Assembly (NCBI GenBank): GCA_021324045.1
Contig: JAJPJV010000013.1
Coordinates: 1-59,747 of the forward strand
DNA from: Actinomycetota bacterium
GTDB taxonomy: Bacteria > Actinomycetota > Acidimicrobiia > Acidimicrobiales > RAAP-2
Length of the DNA: 59,747 nt
Reading direction: 5' to 3'
Numbering within the stretch: position 1 is the stretch's first letter; each line of letters starts with the position of its first letter. Below are positions 59,704-59,747 of the stretch, one piece after another. The notes beneath the pieces were generated by a model. That model made no database searches and had not been told where the DNA came from. It saw only the letters and a list, made by a program, of their open reading frames with translations. A program made the translations under genes and the position numbers.

Positions 59704-59747
59704 CCCTGAGGTCATCTGAGGATCTACCACCGAGGCCTTCGTCACCC

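Overview
The window is high-GC DNA from an actinobacterium. Evidence: many GTG/TTG starts, TetR regulators beside acyl-CoA genes, three F420-type luciferase-like oxidoreductases, a KstD-like flavoprotein, a secreted CWB2 protein and several TANNNT boxes 6-8 nt before start codons, as in leaderless actinobacterial promoters. An Acidimicrobiia-like lineage is my best guess; no rRNA is present to settle it.

Layout. (1) 1-4113: end of an amidohydrolase gene, a decayed esterase, an enoyl-CoA hydratase/isomerase overlapping a KstD-like dehydrogenase, and a methyltransferase. (2) 4269-11803: branched-chain-amino-acid-type ABC uptake, with two solute-binding proteins, a fused LivH-LivM permease and two ATPases, plus tRNA-Lys. 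A third binding protein related to the first lies at 57242-58507. (3) 11880-14600: a cyclase-YHS fusion, a TetR regulator, tRNA-His, and tRNA-Arg followed by scars of an integrated island (serine recombinase tail, HsdM piece). (4) 14607-18461: BlaI-type repressor, M56 membrane protease, two small membrane proteins with vicinal cysteine pairs and two membrane-anchored thioredoxin-like proteins; both promoters carry a TAC-N6-GTA dyad. This is the most system-like part of the window. (5) 18678-21261: a secreted hydrolase-like protein with CWB2 repeats and a DUF4232 lipoprotein. (6) 21345-57000: a long acyl-CoA/lipid catabolism region with phosphotransferase, F420 oxidoreductases, crotonases, SDR, xanthine-dehydrogenase-family medium and small subunits, hydrolases, thioesterases, nitroreductase, quinone reductase, two acyl-CoA ligases, thiolase-DUF35-MaoC and DUF35-Ltp modules, CoA-transferase, amidohydrolases, P450 and acyl-CoA dehydrogenase, with local TetR, LysR and StrR/ParB-like regulators. 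(7) 58508-59747: a broken IS1380-type transposase whose C-terminal part is inverted, and a pair of direct repeats.

Together, regions 1, 2, 6 and 7 look like uptake and beta-oxidation-style breakdown of hydrophobic carboxylic or polycyclic substrates: import, CoA activation by ligases, dehydrogenation, hydration by crotonases and MaoC, thiolytic or retro-aldol cleavage, with P450, F420 and KstD enzymes for ring or side-chain redox. The actual substrate cannot be read from sequence. Coordinates of starts are my choices from ribosome sites, overlaps and family N-termini, and several alternatives are noted.
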